Assembly (NCBI GenBank): GCA_947176505.1
Contig: CAMWQW010000012.1
Location: 1-64,000, forward strand
Direction of reading: 5' to 3'
Origin: an uncultured Lachnospiraceae bacterium
GTDB lineage: Bacteria; Bacillota; Clostridia; Lachnospirales; Lachnospiraceae
Length of the DNA: 64,000 nucleotides
A program made the position numbers and the translations under genes. Position 1 is the first letter of the stretch. Every line of letters begins with the position of its first letter. The notes under the pieces were generated by a model. That model searched no databases. It was not told the DNA's origin and worked only from the letters and a program-made list of their open reading frames with translations. Below are positions 43,923-53,311 of this stretch, piece by piece.

Positions 43923-45293
43923 ATGGAACAGAACAGTTTTTCTGAAATTACACCCGAGATTATGCGACTTGCAGGATTAAGTGAGCAAGCTGGTATTATA
44001 GATACCGAATTATTTACTAAATATGATGTCAAACGCGGACTTCGTGACTTAAACGGTAAAGGCGTGCTTGCCGGTCTTACCAATATTTCCGATGTGCGTG
44101 CAAATAAAATAGTGGACGGCGTACAGGTTCCCACTCACGGTAAACTCTTTTACCGCGGTTACAATGTTAAAGATTTGGTAGAGGGATTTGCGGGCGAGAA
44201 CCGTTTCGGTTTCGAAGAAGTCACTTATCTTCTTCTTTTTGACAAGCTTCCGGACAAACAGGAACTCGAAGAATTTTCCCGTCTGCTATCCGGTTACCGT
44301 TCCCTGCCTACCAGTTTTGTACGCGATATCATTATGAAGGCACCCAGCAACGATATGATGAATACACTTGCAAGAAGTGTGCTGACTCTATACTCCTATG
44401 ACGACAGAGCCGATGACACTTCTCTACCTAATGTTCTCCGTCAATGTCTGCAGTTAATTGCTTTATTTCCTATGTTATCCATCTACGGATATCAGGCATA
44501 CAGCCATTATCATAACGGCGAGAGTCTTTACATACATCAGCCCCGTCCAGAGCTGTCAAACGCTGAGAATATTCTCCACATTCTGCGCCCGGACAGTAAA
44601 TATACTCCTTTAGAGGCTAAAATACTGGATATCGCACTCATCTTACATATGGAACATGGCGGCGGTAATAACTCCAGCTTTACGACTCATGTTGTTACCT
44701 CTTCTCTGACTGATACCTACTCTGTCATCGCCGCAGCCATCGGCTCACTTAAGGGTCCCCGTCACGGCGGCGCCAATATCAAGGTTGTCCAGATGTTTGA
44801 AGAAATGAAGAAAGAAGTGACTGATTGGAGCAATGAAGGACTGGTTGCTGATTATCTGACCCGCCTTTTGCACAAAGATGCTTTTGATCATGCCGGTTTG
44901 ATTTACGGTGTTGGTCATGCCGTATATTCCAAATCCGATCCGAGAGCCGTTATCTTTAAGTCTTTCGTCGAAAAGCTCTCCGAAGAAAAGGGACTGCATG
45001 ATGAATTCGCACTCTATTCTCTGGTGGAACGGCTTGCTCCGGAAATTATCTCCAAGGAACGTCCCATCTATAAGGGTGTTAATGTCAATGTAGATTTTTA
45101 TTCCGGCTTTGTCTATAACATGCTGAATCTTCCGATGGAACTTTATACACCGATATTCGCCATCGCCAGAATTGTTGGCTGGAGCGCTCATCGCATGGAG
45201 GAACTTGCCAATAACGGCAAGATTATCAGACCGGCATACAAAACAATCTGCACCGACAGAGATTATATTCAAATAGACAAAAGAGATGCCTAA
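43923..45293 (+). CDS. Citrate synthase
   Basis: A 456-residue enzyme condensing oxaloacetate and acetyl-CoA, probably for glutamate synthesis by a partial TCA pathway. Family segments include KLFYRGYNVKDLVEGF, the catalytic His region LHMEHGGGNNSSFTTHVV, LKGPRHGGAN, GVGHAVYSKSDPRA and the closing GWSAHRMEEL. Ribosome site GGGAGG. It is divergent from deoC and followed by a strong terminator. Confidence 0.93.
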   Translation: MEQNSFSEITPEIMRLAGLSEQAGIIDTELFTKYDVKRGLRDLNGKGVLAGLTNISDVRANKIVDGVQVPTHGKLFYRGYNVKDLVEGFAGENRFGFEEVTYLLLFDKLPDKQELEEFSRLLSGYRSLPTSFVRDIIMKAPSNDMMNTLARSVLTLYSYDDRADDTSLPNVLRQCLQLIALFPMLSIYGYQAYSHYHNGESLYIHQPRPELSNAENILHILRPDSKYTPLEAKILDIALILHMEHGGGNNSSFTTHVVTSSLTDTYSVIAAAIGSLKGPRHGGANIKVVQMFEEMKKEVTDWSNEGLVADYLTRLLHKDAFDHAGLIYGVGHAVYSKSDPRAVIFKSFVEKLSEEKGLHDEFALYSLVERLAPEIISKERPIYKGVNVNVDFYSGFVYNMLNLPMELYTPIFAIARIVGWSAHRMEELANNGKIIRPAYKTICTDRDYIQIDKRDA

Positions 45294-45306
45294 AAGCATC
45301 TCTTTC
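45281..45306 (+). terminator. Terminator of the citrate synthase gene
   Basis: AAAGAGATGC (45281-45290), loop CTAAAA, GCATCTCTTT (45297-45306): a perfect 10-bp stem overlapping the stop codon. Being symmetrical, it probably also ends the convergent gene. Confidence 0.85.
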
Positions 45307-45321
45307 ATTATATCTTCCATT

Positions 45322-45702
45322 CTATTTTTGTTTTTCCTGCTTGCCTTGTCTCTTCTGCCGCGGCATATATTTTTTCTGCCCACGTGAAAAAGCCGCTGTG
45401 TACATGGCAAGCGCCGCAAATATAAGCGCTATCCCAACCCAAGTAAGCGGCTGTGAATGGATATAATAATCATTCGCAAGATGTATCACTGAAGCGATAC
45501 AAATCATCACTCCGGCTAACAGAATTTTCTTATACATATATTCTATGTATCCCACTTTATCTGCAATATCCTTCTCGTTTGCATTCTTGCTCAACATGAC
45601 ATTCGCCGCAATTGTCCCCCGCTTCTTAGCCATAATGGCTGTGTAAATCAGATAGATTCCGCTTGCAAGAAACAGAAAGTCTATCATTCCTCCCATTCCC
45701 AT
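45322..45702 (-). CDS. Small membrane protein of unknown function
   Basis: A 126-residue protein with three hydrophobic helices: one near residues 6-24 (FLFLASGIYLIYTAIMA), one near 62-80 (ILLAGVMICIASVIHLA) and one near 89-107 (WVGIALIFAALAMYTAAFS). It has a very basic tail (RQKRQGKQEKQK). No family recognised. The ATG at 45702 follows GGAGGAGTAGATAAG and starts right after the receiver gene, so the two are co-transcribed. Confidence 0.75.
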   Translation of the reverse strand: MGMGGMIDFLFLASGIYLIYTAIMAKKRGTIAANVMLSKNANEKDIADKVGYIEYMYKKILLAGVMICIASVIHLANDYYIHSQPLTWVGIALIFAALAMYTAAFSRGQKKYMPRQKRQGKQEKQK

Positions 45703-45707
45703 CTTAT

Positions 45708-46076
45708 CTACTCCTCCACATCCCAAACTGCCTCTATTCTATCAAGAAGAATCTGTGGTTCAACCGGCTTGCCGATATAATCGGCGGCTCCCAGCGCAAA
45801 TCCCCGCCTCTCACTTTCCTGATCGGTGTCAGCAGTCAGAAGGATAACCGGAATATCGGCAGTCTTAGGATTACTCTTCATGCGCATCATCACCTCATAG
45901 CCATCCATCTCGTTCATACGGATATCTAAAAGAACTAAATCTATCATCGAGTCATTCAAGCATTCTAATGCCTCCCTGCCTGATTTGACCGTTGTCACTT
46001 TATATCTGTTTTCTAAAATCAAACCTACGCACTTGAGATTGGTGGACACATCATCAACTATCAGAATATGTTTCAT
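45708..46076 (-). CDS. Single-domain response regulator
   Basis: A 122-residue receiver without output domain. It shows the acidic pocket DD (8-9), phosphorylation Asp D51 in VLLDIRMNEMDG, the conserved Thr in LLTADTD and Lys in GKPVE. Such proteins relay phosphate or act by binding a partner. It starts three bases after the thrC stop, without an evident ribosome site of its own, so translation is probably coupled. Confidence 0.85.
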   Translation of the reverse strand: MKHILIVDDVSTNLKCVGLILENRYKVTTVKSGREALECLNDSMIDLVLLDIRMNEMDGYEVMMRMKSNPKTADIPVILLTADTDQESERRGFALGAADYIGKPVEPQILLDRIEAVWDVEE

Positions 46077-46078
46077 GG

Positions 46079-47572
46079 CTATAACACAATTCCCAAAAAC
46101 CGCTCTACGACTGCCTTCATTTCTGTCTTGTCGCACACGGTATCATGAAGTATCGGCGCTGTTCTAATCTCCTCAATCGCATTCGGCACTGCCACGTTAC
46201 CAATCTTGGAAAGCTCGTCCACCAGTTCAAAATCGGACATGGCATCATATTTTTCATCAATCGCATTCATCACATTTCTTGTAAATTTAAACGGGCTTGC
46301 AGTAGATGCAATCACTGTCACGGACTCGTCGCCTGTCGCCTTCAAATATTTCTTGTATACTGCACTTGCCACTGCTGTATGAGTATCCAATACATATCCT
46401 GTATTCTCATACATCTCTTTAATCCGCTGCGCTGTCTCTTTCTCATCGGCATAATTTCCGTAGAAATCTGCAAGCTGCTCTTTCATCTGCTCCGTAATCT
46501 CATATCTGCCGGTCTCGGACAAAGATTTCATCAATTCGGCATTTGTCTTGGCATCATTACCGGCAATGCGATAAATCAGACGTTCAAGATTACTTGAAAT
46601 TAAAATATCCATGGAAGGTGAACTTGTCAGCATAAATTCTCTGTTACGGTCATATGTGCCTGTCACAAAGAAATCATATAGGACTTTATTTTCATTGGAA
46701 GCGCAAATCAATTTGCCAATCGGTACACCCATATTTTTAGCATAAAATGCTGCAAGAATATTGCCGAAATTACCTGTAGGGACTACGACATTAATTATCT
46801 CTCCGTCATTGATTTTACCTTCTTCAAACAATTTCGTATAAGCATATACATAATAGACTACCTGCGGTACAAGACGACCGATATTGATGGAATTCGCTGA
46901 TGAAAACTGTAGTCCCGCATCCGCCATTTTACTCACTAACTCTTGATCGTTGAACAGATTCTTCACTCCGGTCTGTGCATCGTCAAAATTCCCCCGAATT
47001 CCTACAACAAAAGTATTATCGCCTTTCTGCGTCAACATTTGTTTTTCCTGTATGGGACTGACACCATCTTTCGGATAAAAAACAATGATTTTAGTCCCTT
47101 CAACACCCGCAAAACCTGCTAATGCTGCTTTGCCTGTATCTCCAGACGTAGCGGTCAAGATAACAATTTCATTTGTCACATGATTCTTCTTAGCAGCGGT
47201 AATCATCAAATGCGGTAGAATCGATAAAGCCATATCTTTAAAAGCTATGGTCGCACCGTGAAATAGCTCTAAGTAATATGTACCCTCTGCCTCTGCAAGC
47301 GGTGCAATTACTTCCGTATCAAATTTGGAATCATATGCACGGTCAATACAATTCTTAAGCTCGTCCTGCGTAAAATCTGTAAAAAAGAGTTTCATTACCT
47401 CATATGCAATCTCCTGATAGGATTTGCCTGTCAACTCCTGCATAGAACATTCAAGTACCGGTATACGCTCCGGTACAAAAAGTCCGCCGTCATCCGACAG
47501 TCCTTTTAAAATCGCTTGAGAAGCCGTAAACTTTTCCTCGCCGTTTCTCGTACTGCTGTATAATACTTCCAT
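46079..47572 (-). CDS. thrC: Threonine synthase
   Basis: A 497-residue PLP enzyme converting O-phosphohomoserine to threonine. The PLP Lys lies in FHGATIAFKDMALS, the phosphate-binding loop in TATSGDTGKAALAGF, and the N-terminal STRNGEEKFTASQAILKGLSDDGGLFVPE is typical of the long thrC form. It leads an operon with the receiver and the small membrane protein. Confidence 0.95.
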   Translation of the reverse strand: MEVLYSSTRNGEEKFTASQAILKGLSDDGGLFVPERIPVLECSMQELTGKSYQEIAYEVMKLFFTDFTQDELKNCIDRAYDSKFDTEVIAPLAEAEGTYYLELFHGATIAFKDMALSILPHLMITAAKKNHVTNEIVILTATSGDTGKAALAGFAGVEGTKIIVFYPKDGVSPIQEKQMLTQKGDNTFVVGIRGNFDDAQTGVKNLFNDQELVSKMADAGLQFSSANSINIGRLVPQVVYYVYAYTKLFEEGKINDGEIINVVVPTGNFGNILAAFYAKNMGVPIGKLICASNENKVLYDFFVTGTYDRNREFMLTSSPSMDILISSNLERLIYRIAGNDAKTNAELMKSLSETGRYEITEQMKEQLADFYGNYADEKETAQRIKEMYENTGYVLDTHTAVASAVYKKYLKATGDESVTVIASTASPFKFTRNVMNAIDEKYDAMSDFELVDELSKIGNVAVPNAIEEIRTAPILHDTVCDKTEMKAVVERFLGIVL

Positions 47573-47670
47573 TTTATCTGACCATGCCTTTCAATCTTAT
47601 TCCGCGTTCCTGCGCTGCTTTTTTGCGCATAACGAGTTTGTGACAAGCATCACGCCGACACAAATCTCGC

Positions 47671-47693
47671 GATTGAAAATTTAATTTTCAATC
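47671..47693. repeat. Intergenic palindrome upstream of thrC
   Basis: GATTGAAAAT TTA ATTTTCAATC, a perfect 10-bp stem. It lies in the 250-bp gap 47573-47822, which otherwise holds only short repeated words (ACGAGTTTG at 47632 and again near 47740) and no visible gene. Confidence 0.7.
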
Positions 47694-47822
47694 TTATTCA
47701 CCGCACATTGTAACACACAATCTCCCGGTACGCAACACGAGTTTGCAACGAGTTCTCATTCCTTGGGTTTACCAATTTATCGTTGGTCAACTCATACTCC
47801 CGCGAACAGACCTGCTCCGTTT

Positions 47823-48443
47823 TTATTGAAAAAACTCATGACTCCCATAAGCAAATAATCTCGTCAATTTTCTGTCAAACCACTGCAATTTGTCAGAATC
47901 CGCTTTTTCTCTCGCGCAAAAATATAATGCCCCCTGAGAGATATCTTCACCATATAGAGCCCGCTCCACCGCCTCTTTAGTGTCTTCACTTACTTTGACC
48001 CTCTGATATCTTCCATCCACAGTAGGCGAAAACTGCGCTATCCCCTGTTCCTTCTGCATCACGACCTCCCATACCGTATCCGGAAAGCTCTCATTATTTA
48101 CTCTGTTTAACACCACATTTGCCACCAAAAGCTTGCCATCCTGATCTTCTCCTCCGGCTTCCGCCTCCACAATCCGCATAAGCGCTTCCAGATCCTTGTC
48201 CGACAATTGATATTGCATAGTCTGTTCCAGCACTTCATAATCTACCACTCTTTGACCGGAAGACACACTAGAAATCATCTCTATAAAACTGTGTTTATCT
48301 TCCGCCATACTCTCATCAAGATAATCTATCTGAAAAGCGGGCTTGGCTGCAATTCGATTAATTTTCAGTTCTCTGGCACATATCCATGACGATACAAATA
48401 TCATACTCGCCATAAGAAACACCGTTATATATTTCTTGTACAT
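47823..48443 (-). CDS. SleB/CwlJ-type cell wall hydrolase
   Basis: A 206-residue secreted or membrane-anchored hydrolase. A hydrophobic N-terminal segment (YITVFLMASMIFVSSWIC) serves as signal or anchor. The hydrolase domain spans the last 120 residues: LEALMRIVEAEAGGEDQDGKLLVANVVLNRV with the catalytic Glu, then FPDTVWEVVMQKEQGIAQFSP. This is the spore cortex-lytic fold, but the same domain also occurs in vegetative enzymes. The ATG at 48443 follows GGAGGAAAA. Confidence 0.88.
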   Translation of the reverse strand: MYKKYITVFLMASMIFVSSWICARELKINRIAAKPAFQIDYLDESMAEDKHSFIEMISSVSSGQRVVDYEVLEQTMQYQLSDKDLEALMRIVEAEAGGEDQDGKLLVANVVLNRVNNESFPDTVWEVVMQKEQGIAQFSPTVDGRYQRVKVSEDTKEAVERALYGEDISQGALYFCAREKADSDKLQWFDRKLTRLFAYGSHEFFQ

Positions 48444-48530
48444 TTTTCCTCCATTCAAAACAGAATTGTTACAAAATTATTTTATACATGTTAATATTCT
48501 ATACAGGATAAAGGAAAAATATTTCTGAAT

Positions 48531-48558
48531 TTGTTTTTTTTCTCAAAAATGGTACAAT
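48531..48558 (+). promoter_or_regulatory. Predicted promoter of the AP2/HNH-like gene
   Basis: TTGTTT (48531-48536) and TACAAT (48553-48558), 16 bp apart, 22 bp before the ATG region. Confidence 0.55.
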
Positions 48559-48579
48559 CATATAAAAGGAGGAAGAACT

Positions 48580-49377
48580 ATGAAACAACAGTTTCCCGGC
48601 GTATATATGGCAAAACGCAAGGATCAAAGCGTCTATTACCGTGCTTCATTAACTTATCGCAATAAACACATCAGTCTCGGAAGTTTCGACTCCGCCGAAG
48701 ATGCACACGAAGCCTATCTGCTTGCCGGTTCTCTTTTGTCAGATACTTCTGTTTCTATTAATAACTATGATACCGATTCCGTTCTTCCTTTCACAAAATG
48801 GGTCAGTTTGCTCAACTTTCGCGATAACGGCATCTACTTTGCCACGCCGATCTATATACGCCCAAAATTTTTCTATTATTTTTTTTCGCTTTCTGAATTT
48901 TTTATATTTGATACGGAAGACTTATTCTACTATTCTTCGCGCAAGATTTCCCGTCGTGGCGGTCACTACTTTGTAGCCGATTACGGAATGCAGGTCAACA
49001 TTATGAGCCGATACGGCATCAAAAATTATGCCGTAGAAGGCAGGGATTATCGTTTCTTAAATGGAAATAATCAAGATTTGCGTTATGAAAATATTGAAAT
49101 TATTAATAGGTATAATGGCGTAAATGTCGTAGAGGACAACGGCACAACGCGCTATCACGTAAAAATCCATGTAAAGGGCAATATCAACGTAGGAACTTAT
49201 GACACGGAAACGGAAGCTGCAATTGCATATAACAAAGCAGTCGACCTTCTAAAAAAAGCCGGCGTAAACAAAGCCTACACCCCCAATTATATGGAAGGAA
49301 TGTCGCCCGCCGTTTACGCCGACCTATATGCCTCTATTAAAGTATCTTCCGGAGTCAGACACTATCGCTGCGAGTAG
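48580..49377 (+). CDS. AP2-domain protein with degenerate HNH core
   Basis: A 265-residue protein that looks like a former homing endonuclease. Residues 6-52 (GVYMAKRKDQSVYYRASL ... ISLGSFDSAEDAHEAY) and 179-225 (GVNVVEDNGTTRYHVKIH ... NVGTYDTETEAAIAYNKA) each match the three-strand-plus-helix AP2 DNA-binding pattern. Between them, 147-178 (NYAVEGRDYRFLNGNNQDLRYENIEII) follows an HNH core, but the expected His before the Asn-Gly is a Tyr/Arg-Phe, so cleavage is unlikely. It may be a DNA-binding regulator. It has its own promoter and ribosome site (AAAGGAGGA) and overlaps the convergent GH25 gene by 16 bp. Confidence 0.6.
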   Translation: MKQQFPGVYMAKRKDQSVYYRASLTYRNKHISLGSFDSAEDAHEAYLLAGSLLSDTSVSINNYDTDSVLPFTKWVSLLNFRDNGIYFATPIYIRPKFFYYFFSLSEFFIFDTEDLFYYSSRKISRRGGHYFVADYGMQVNIMSRYGIKNYAVEGRDYRFLNGNNQDLRYENIEIINRYNGVNVVEDNGTTRYHVKIHVKGNINVGTYDTETEAAIAYNKAVDLLKKAGVNKAYTPNYMEGMSPAVYADLYASIKVSSGVRHYRCE

Positions 49378-50537
49378 CCGATAAAGCAGATATTCAGATT
49401 TGCATCTCCTTTAATGCCGTTTAACACGCCTTTCGTGGAGTACTGCCACATAGCATACTGGTACGGATAATCCGGAATGTCACTCTCCTGCGTAAGCCAT
49501 ACGTCATAATCCTGCAGCTTCGTCAAATCAATCTCCTTAAGCAGCCACTCCTTGTCACCATATATCATCGGTACATATCCTGCCACTTTTACGCCTTCCA
49601 AAAAGGACGTCGCTATTTTCGTTCGGTCATCTCGGCTTAGTCCGTCAATCCTCGCCTCATCATTTGCTACGAATTCCATATCGAACGCCACCGGATATTT
49701 GATATGCGCTCTGTACGGTTCCAAATTCTGGACTACAAAATTCGCTTCCTCATTCGCCTCTTCCTGACTGATTGCCTGCGAGTAGAAATAAACGCCGATG
49801 TCTAATCCTTCCGCGATTGCCCCTTCAATATTTTCCTTAAAATTTTCATCAAGCGTAATCTGTCCGGTACTGTACCCTCTACCGCCCAGACGAATCATCA
49901 CGTAGTCTACACCCGCCGCTTTGAGGCTCGCGAAATTAACATTTCCGGTCTGTTTAGAAATATCGGCTCCGACAAAGGATATTTTCTTTCCGTTTTCCAT
50001 ATAACGTTTCAAACCGGCTTTCTCTTCCATTTTCGTAAAGTCATAGTTATTTTTAGTCAGATATGGATTGATTAAAACCCATTCGTCTGTACCGTCATGA
50101 TTCGTAACAAGCGTATGTTTGCCGTCCGTGGACGGATCGTTTAGCGCTTCTTCCTGTTCCTTCTGCTGCTGTTCTTCCCGTTCTTTCTCCGCTCTCTCGG
50201 CAAAGGTGGACTGAATAGACTTCTCCGCCGCAGACGATGCCGTTGAAGGAGACGCTTCATCGCCGTTCTCCTCCTCTTCCACCGGATACATATCCCAAAA
50301 ATCCAAATCTTCTGCCCGCAGCTTCCGTTCCGGCTCCAAAAGTTCCTGCGCTTCCGCTTGCAAAGCAGCTTCTTCCTGCTGCTGTATTTCTTTAATATAA
50401 TCACTCCCGCTCTTTTTCTCATTATTGCTTTTCATTATCATCAACAGCATAATCAACATGAACGCTGCCACGGCAATAACCATATAGAAAACAGGAAGTC
50501 CCCCTCTTCCGGATTCTTCTTCTCCCGGTAATTTCAT
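49362..50537 (-). CDS. Membrane-anchored GH25 muramidase-like protein
   Basis: A 391-residue protein. A membrane helix lies at about 16-36 (VFYMVIAVAAFMLIMLLMI), followed by a long acidic/Gln-rich region to residue 145. The glycosidase domain begins FVGADISKQTGNVNFASLKAAGVDYVMIRLGGRGY and continues with GVYFYSQAIS, FDMEFV and YQYAMWQYS. The Asp and Glu residues at the usual positions suggest an active lysozyme-type enzyme acting outside the cell. Confidence 0.88.
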   Translation of the reverse strand: MKLPGEEESGRGGLPVFYMVIAVAAFMLIMLLMIMKSNNEKKSGSDYIKEIQQQEEAALQAEAQELLEPERKLRAEDLDFWDMYPVEEEENGDEASPSTASSAAEKSIQSTFAERAEKEREEQQQKEQEEALNDPSTDGKHTLVTNHDGTDEWVLINPYLTKNNYDFTKMEEKAGLKRYMENGKKISFVGADISKQTGNVNFASLKAAGVDYVMIRLGGRGYSTGQITLDENFKENIEGAIAEGLDIGVYFYSQAISQEEANEEANFVVQNLEPYRAHIKYPVAFDMEFVANDEARIDGLSRDDRTKIATSFLEGVKVAGYVPMIYGDKEWLLKEIDLTKLQDYDVWLTQESDIPDYPYQYAMWQYSTKGVLNGIKGDANLNICFIGYSQR

Positions 50538-50689
50538 AACCTCATCCTTCCTTAATACCGGACTTAGCTGTCGTCCGTATATCTTTATTTTTTATATACC
50601 AAATATTTTCCGCCGGTCGCTTACCGACGCCTTACTTATGTTATCACGTTATCCGCCATTTGACAACTTATACGGTCTTAATCCGCTTA

Positions 50690-50718
50690 TTGAAATATTC
50701 CATTGTTCCGGATATACT
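50690..50718 (+). promoter_or_regulatory. Predicted promoter of apbE
   Basis: TTGAAA (50690-50695) and TATACT (50713-50718) with 17-bp spacer. An eight-codon frame (from ATG at about 50741) ends in an ATGA overlapping the apbE start and carries its ribosome site. Confidence 0.7.
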
Positions 50719-50764
50719 ATAAGAAAAATTATGACGCTACCATGAATCAGAGGACTGTCCTGCC

Positions 50765-51802
50765 ATGAATCAGAAATTGAAGTGTTATCTTTACATACTA
50801 ACAAAAAAAAGTGCTATAACATTTGCAATATTTTCTATCATAATATCCGCCGCATTATTGAACGGCTGCACCCATACTGCCGAACCCGTCTCACAAGTCG
50901 GATTTTATCTTGACACGGTAGTCCAAATTACCCTGTATGATACCGGCGACCACGAATCCTGCATCAAAAATATACAGGATTGTTTTACAATAATCGACAA
51001 CTATGAACATCTTTTCAGCGCGACGCTGGAAGGTTCCGATATCTGGAACATTAATCATAGCGACGGCAGAGGCGTCATTGTCTCTGATGATACTGTCAGT
51101 CTGCTTCAAACTGCCTTATACTATTCGGAAATTACTGACGGCAAAGTTGACCTGACTGTTCTGCCTCTAAGCGAATTATGGGATTTCGGTTCAGAAGGCG
51201 GCTCCCATGTACCGGACGATGCTGCCATACAGGAAGCCGTCTCGCACATTGACTATCACACCGTTAAACTGGAAGGCAATACAGTCACACTCTCAGATCC
51301 TTACGCCGCTATCGATCTTGGTTTCATCGCCAAAGGATATATTGCTGACCGTCTGAAAGAATATCTTCTGGAACAGAATGTCGAGAACGCGTGTATCAGT
51401 TTGGGCGGGAATCTGATTACCATCGGCAATAAACCTGACGGAACACCTTACCGCATCGGTATTCAAAAACCCTTTGCCAACGAAGGGGAGACGATTGCAA
51501 CTATCAGTGTAACGGACAGTTCCGTCGTTTCTTCCGGCATCTACGAACGGTACTTTTATAAAGATAATAAATTGTATCATCACCTGTTAAATACACAAAC
51601 CGGTTATCCTGAGGATAGCAATATAGCAGGTGTGACAATTCTGGCGCCCACCTCTATCGAGGCTGATGCTCTGTCTACCACCTGCTATTTTCTCGGACTG
51701 AATGACGGTCTGAAACTAATTGAATCACTTGACGGTGTAGAAGCGCTCTTCGTCACAAAAGACGGTAAATTACACCGTTCCGACGGTTTTTCTTCACAAT
51801 AG
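50765..51802 (+). CDS. apbE: FAD:protein FMN transferase, lipoprotein
   Basis: A 345-residue flavin transferase that attaches FMN to threonines of exported or membrane proteins. A signal peptide ends in the lipobox LLNGC, so it is anchored outside. Family motifs: LDTVVQITLYD, ITDGKVDLTVLPLSELWDFG, DLGFIAKGYIADRL, SLGGNLITIG and the late DALSTTCYFLG metal site. The natural substrates are RnfG and RnfD, encoded 8 kb further along. An ATG at 50765 is used, with AGAGGACTG upstream. Confidence 0.93.
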   Translation: MNQKLKCYLYILTKKSAITFAIFSIIISAALLNGCTHTAEPVSQVGFYLDTVVQITLYDTGDHESCIKNIQDCFTIIDNYEHLFSATLEGSDIWNINHSDGRGVIVSDDTVSLLQTALYYSEITDGKVDLTVLPLSELWDFGSEGGSHVPDDAAIQEAVSHIDYHTVKLEGNTVTLSDPYAAIDLGFIAKGYIADRLKEYLLEQNVENACISLGGNLITIGNKPDGTPYRIGIQKPFANEGETIATISVTDSSVVSSGIYERYFYKDNKLYHHLLNTQTGYPEDSNIAGVTILAPTSIEADALSTTCYFLGLNDGLKLIESLDGVEALFVTKDGKLHRSDGFSSQ

Positions 51803-51842
51803 TACCTCAGCACAATGCGTTCTCCACAAGTTCTTGTCCGTC

Positions 51843-52868
51843 TTATACTTGCACTTCTCCTGCCAGAACGCGCTTGTAATCCTCCAGATTCTTCTGCAAT
51901 AATGTCGGCGTATCCAATCCGTAAGGACATTTGCTCTTACACTTGTTACAGTGAATACAGTTTTCTATCTTCATCATCTTCTCCTGCCCTTCAGGACTCA
52001 GATGTCCCGCAGATGGAGAACGTCTCAGAAGCAGCGACATTCTCGCACAATTGTTGATTTCGATTCCGGCAGGACACGGCATGCAGTAACCGCATCCCCT
52101 ACAGAACTCTCCTAAAAGTTCCTCTCTGTCACGGCGGATCACTTCGGCAAGCTCTTCTGTCATTGTGGGCGGATTCTCAATATAGGATAAAAATTCATTC
52201 AGTTCCGCTTCTCTCTGTACTCCCCATATCGGAAGTGCATTATCATACTGCGCAAGAAACGCATATGCCGCTGCCGAATTATTAATCAGACCACCGGACA
52301 AAGCTTTCATGGCAATAAAGCCCATATCAGCTTGTTTACACTTATCAACTAACTCAATATCCTTCTCGGTCGCCAGATAACAAAACGGGAACTGCAACGT
52401 CTCATATAACCCGCTGTCAATCGCCTCATGTGCTACTACCAGACGATGGTTTGTAATACCGATATGCCGTATCTTCCCTTCTTCTTTCGCTTTAAGCGCC
52501 GCATCATACAAACCACTCTCGTCCCCCGGCTTCGGGCAGAAAGCTGGATTATGGAATTGATATAAGTCGATATAATCCGTCCTAAGATTTGTCAGACTGG
52601 TATCCAAATCCTTCCTAAAATCATCCGCATTCTGAGCCCCGGTCTTCGTTGCGATATATACCTTCTCTCTTATTCCCTCAAAGGCAAGTCCAACCTTATG
52701 TTCACTGTCTGTATACCATCTTGCAGTGTCGAAGAAAGTAATACCGTTCTCATATGCTTTCTTAAGAAGATGCACTGCTTCGTCATCAGAAATACGCTGA
52801 ATCGGCAAAGCGCCAAAAGCGTTTTTGTTCGTTACGATTTCTGTCTTACCTAATCTAACTGTCTCCAT
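51843..52868 (-). CDS. Aldo/keto reductase with 4Fe-4S domain
   Basis: A 341-residue oxidoreductase. Residues 1-260 are an aldo/keto reductase barrel (FFDTARWYTDSEHKVG with catalytic Asp/Tyr, YIDLYQFHNP, IRHIGITNH). The C-terminal part has Cys clusters CRGCGYCMPCPAGIEI and CIHCNKCKSKCPYGLDTP, the latter a ferredoxin-type 4Fe-4S site. This combined form is common in anaerobic Clostridia; the substrate is unknown. Confidence 0.92.
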   Translation of the reverse strand: METVRLGKTEIVTNKNAFGALPIQRISDDEAVHLLKKAYENGITFFDTARWYTDSEHKVGLAFEGIREKVYIATKTGAQNADDFRKDLDTSLTNLRTDYIDLYQFHNPAFCPKPGDESGLYDAALKAKEEGKIRHIGITNHRLVVAHEAIDSGLYETLQFPFCYLATEKDIELVDKCKQADMGFIAMKALSGGLINNSAAAYAFLAQYDNALPIWGVQREAELNEFLSYIENPPTMTEELAEVIRRDREELLGEFCRGCGYCMPCPAGIEINNCARMSLLLRRSPSAGHLSPEGQEKMMKIENCIHCNKCKSKCPYGLDTPTLLQKNLEDYKRVLAGEVQV

Positions 52869-52892
52869 ATATTTTTCCTTTCCGTTCGTTTT

Positions 52893-53252
52893 TCATATAT
52901 CACCGGCTGAGCCGAAACCGGAACCGTCATAGCTGCCCAGCGTACCGGTCAAACCACACCAGTTGCATGTAAATTTTGATACCACTCCGTTATGGCAGCT
53001 CAATTTACCACAGTTACAGACAACAAAATCTTTTGTTTTGCAGAAAGGACAGCCCGGATAGTCACCATCTGGTACAAGATTCCCGATAATCTTTGTTTTG
53101 TCATAGTTTTCCCGTTTTGCAGACGCTTCTTTTACCGGAAATGCCCATGTATATTTCCAACCGTCTCCCACCCTTTCAAAGCGCACTCCGTATATTCTTC
53201 CGCCCTCTTTGCACTTGCACAGCGCAATTCGAGCTTCCATTTTCTCAACCAA
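52893..53252 (-). CDS. TerY-C-like metal-binding protein
   Basis: A protein of about 119 residues. The first half is sheet-rich (IALCKCKEGGRIYGVRFERVGDGWKYTWAFPV). The second half holds CPFCKTKDFVVCNCGKLSCHNGVVSKFTCNWC, whose Cys spacing resembles the C-terminal metal-binding domain of TerY-C proteins. It ends in a Gly-rich tail. In other genomes this domain is fused to, or encoded with, TerY vWA proteins, so it is probably part of the kinase/phosphatase module upstream. The TTG at 53252 with GGGGAGG 6 bp before it is the best start; ATG at 53240 is possible. Confidence 0.65.
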   Translation of the reverse strand: MVEKMEARIALCKCKEGGRIYGVRFERVGDGWKYTWAFPVKEASAKRENYDKTKIIGNLVPDGDYPGCPFCKTKDFVVCNCGKLSCHNGVVSKFTCNWCGLTGTLGSYDGSGFGSAGDI

Positions 53253-53311
53253 GACAATCCTCCCCTTCAACGTTCAATACCGTCAACAGCCGGTAATAAT
53301 CATTCAGAATT

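Noticed and set aside
44745..45419. Long - strand frame opposite citrate synthase
   Set aside because: It lies antisense to a well supported gene, has no recognisable domain and reflects codon pattern of the + strand gene.
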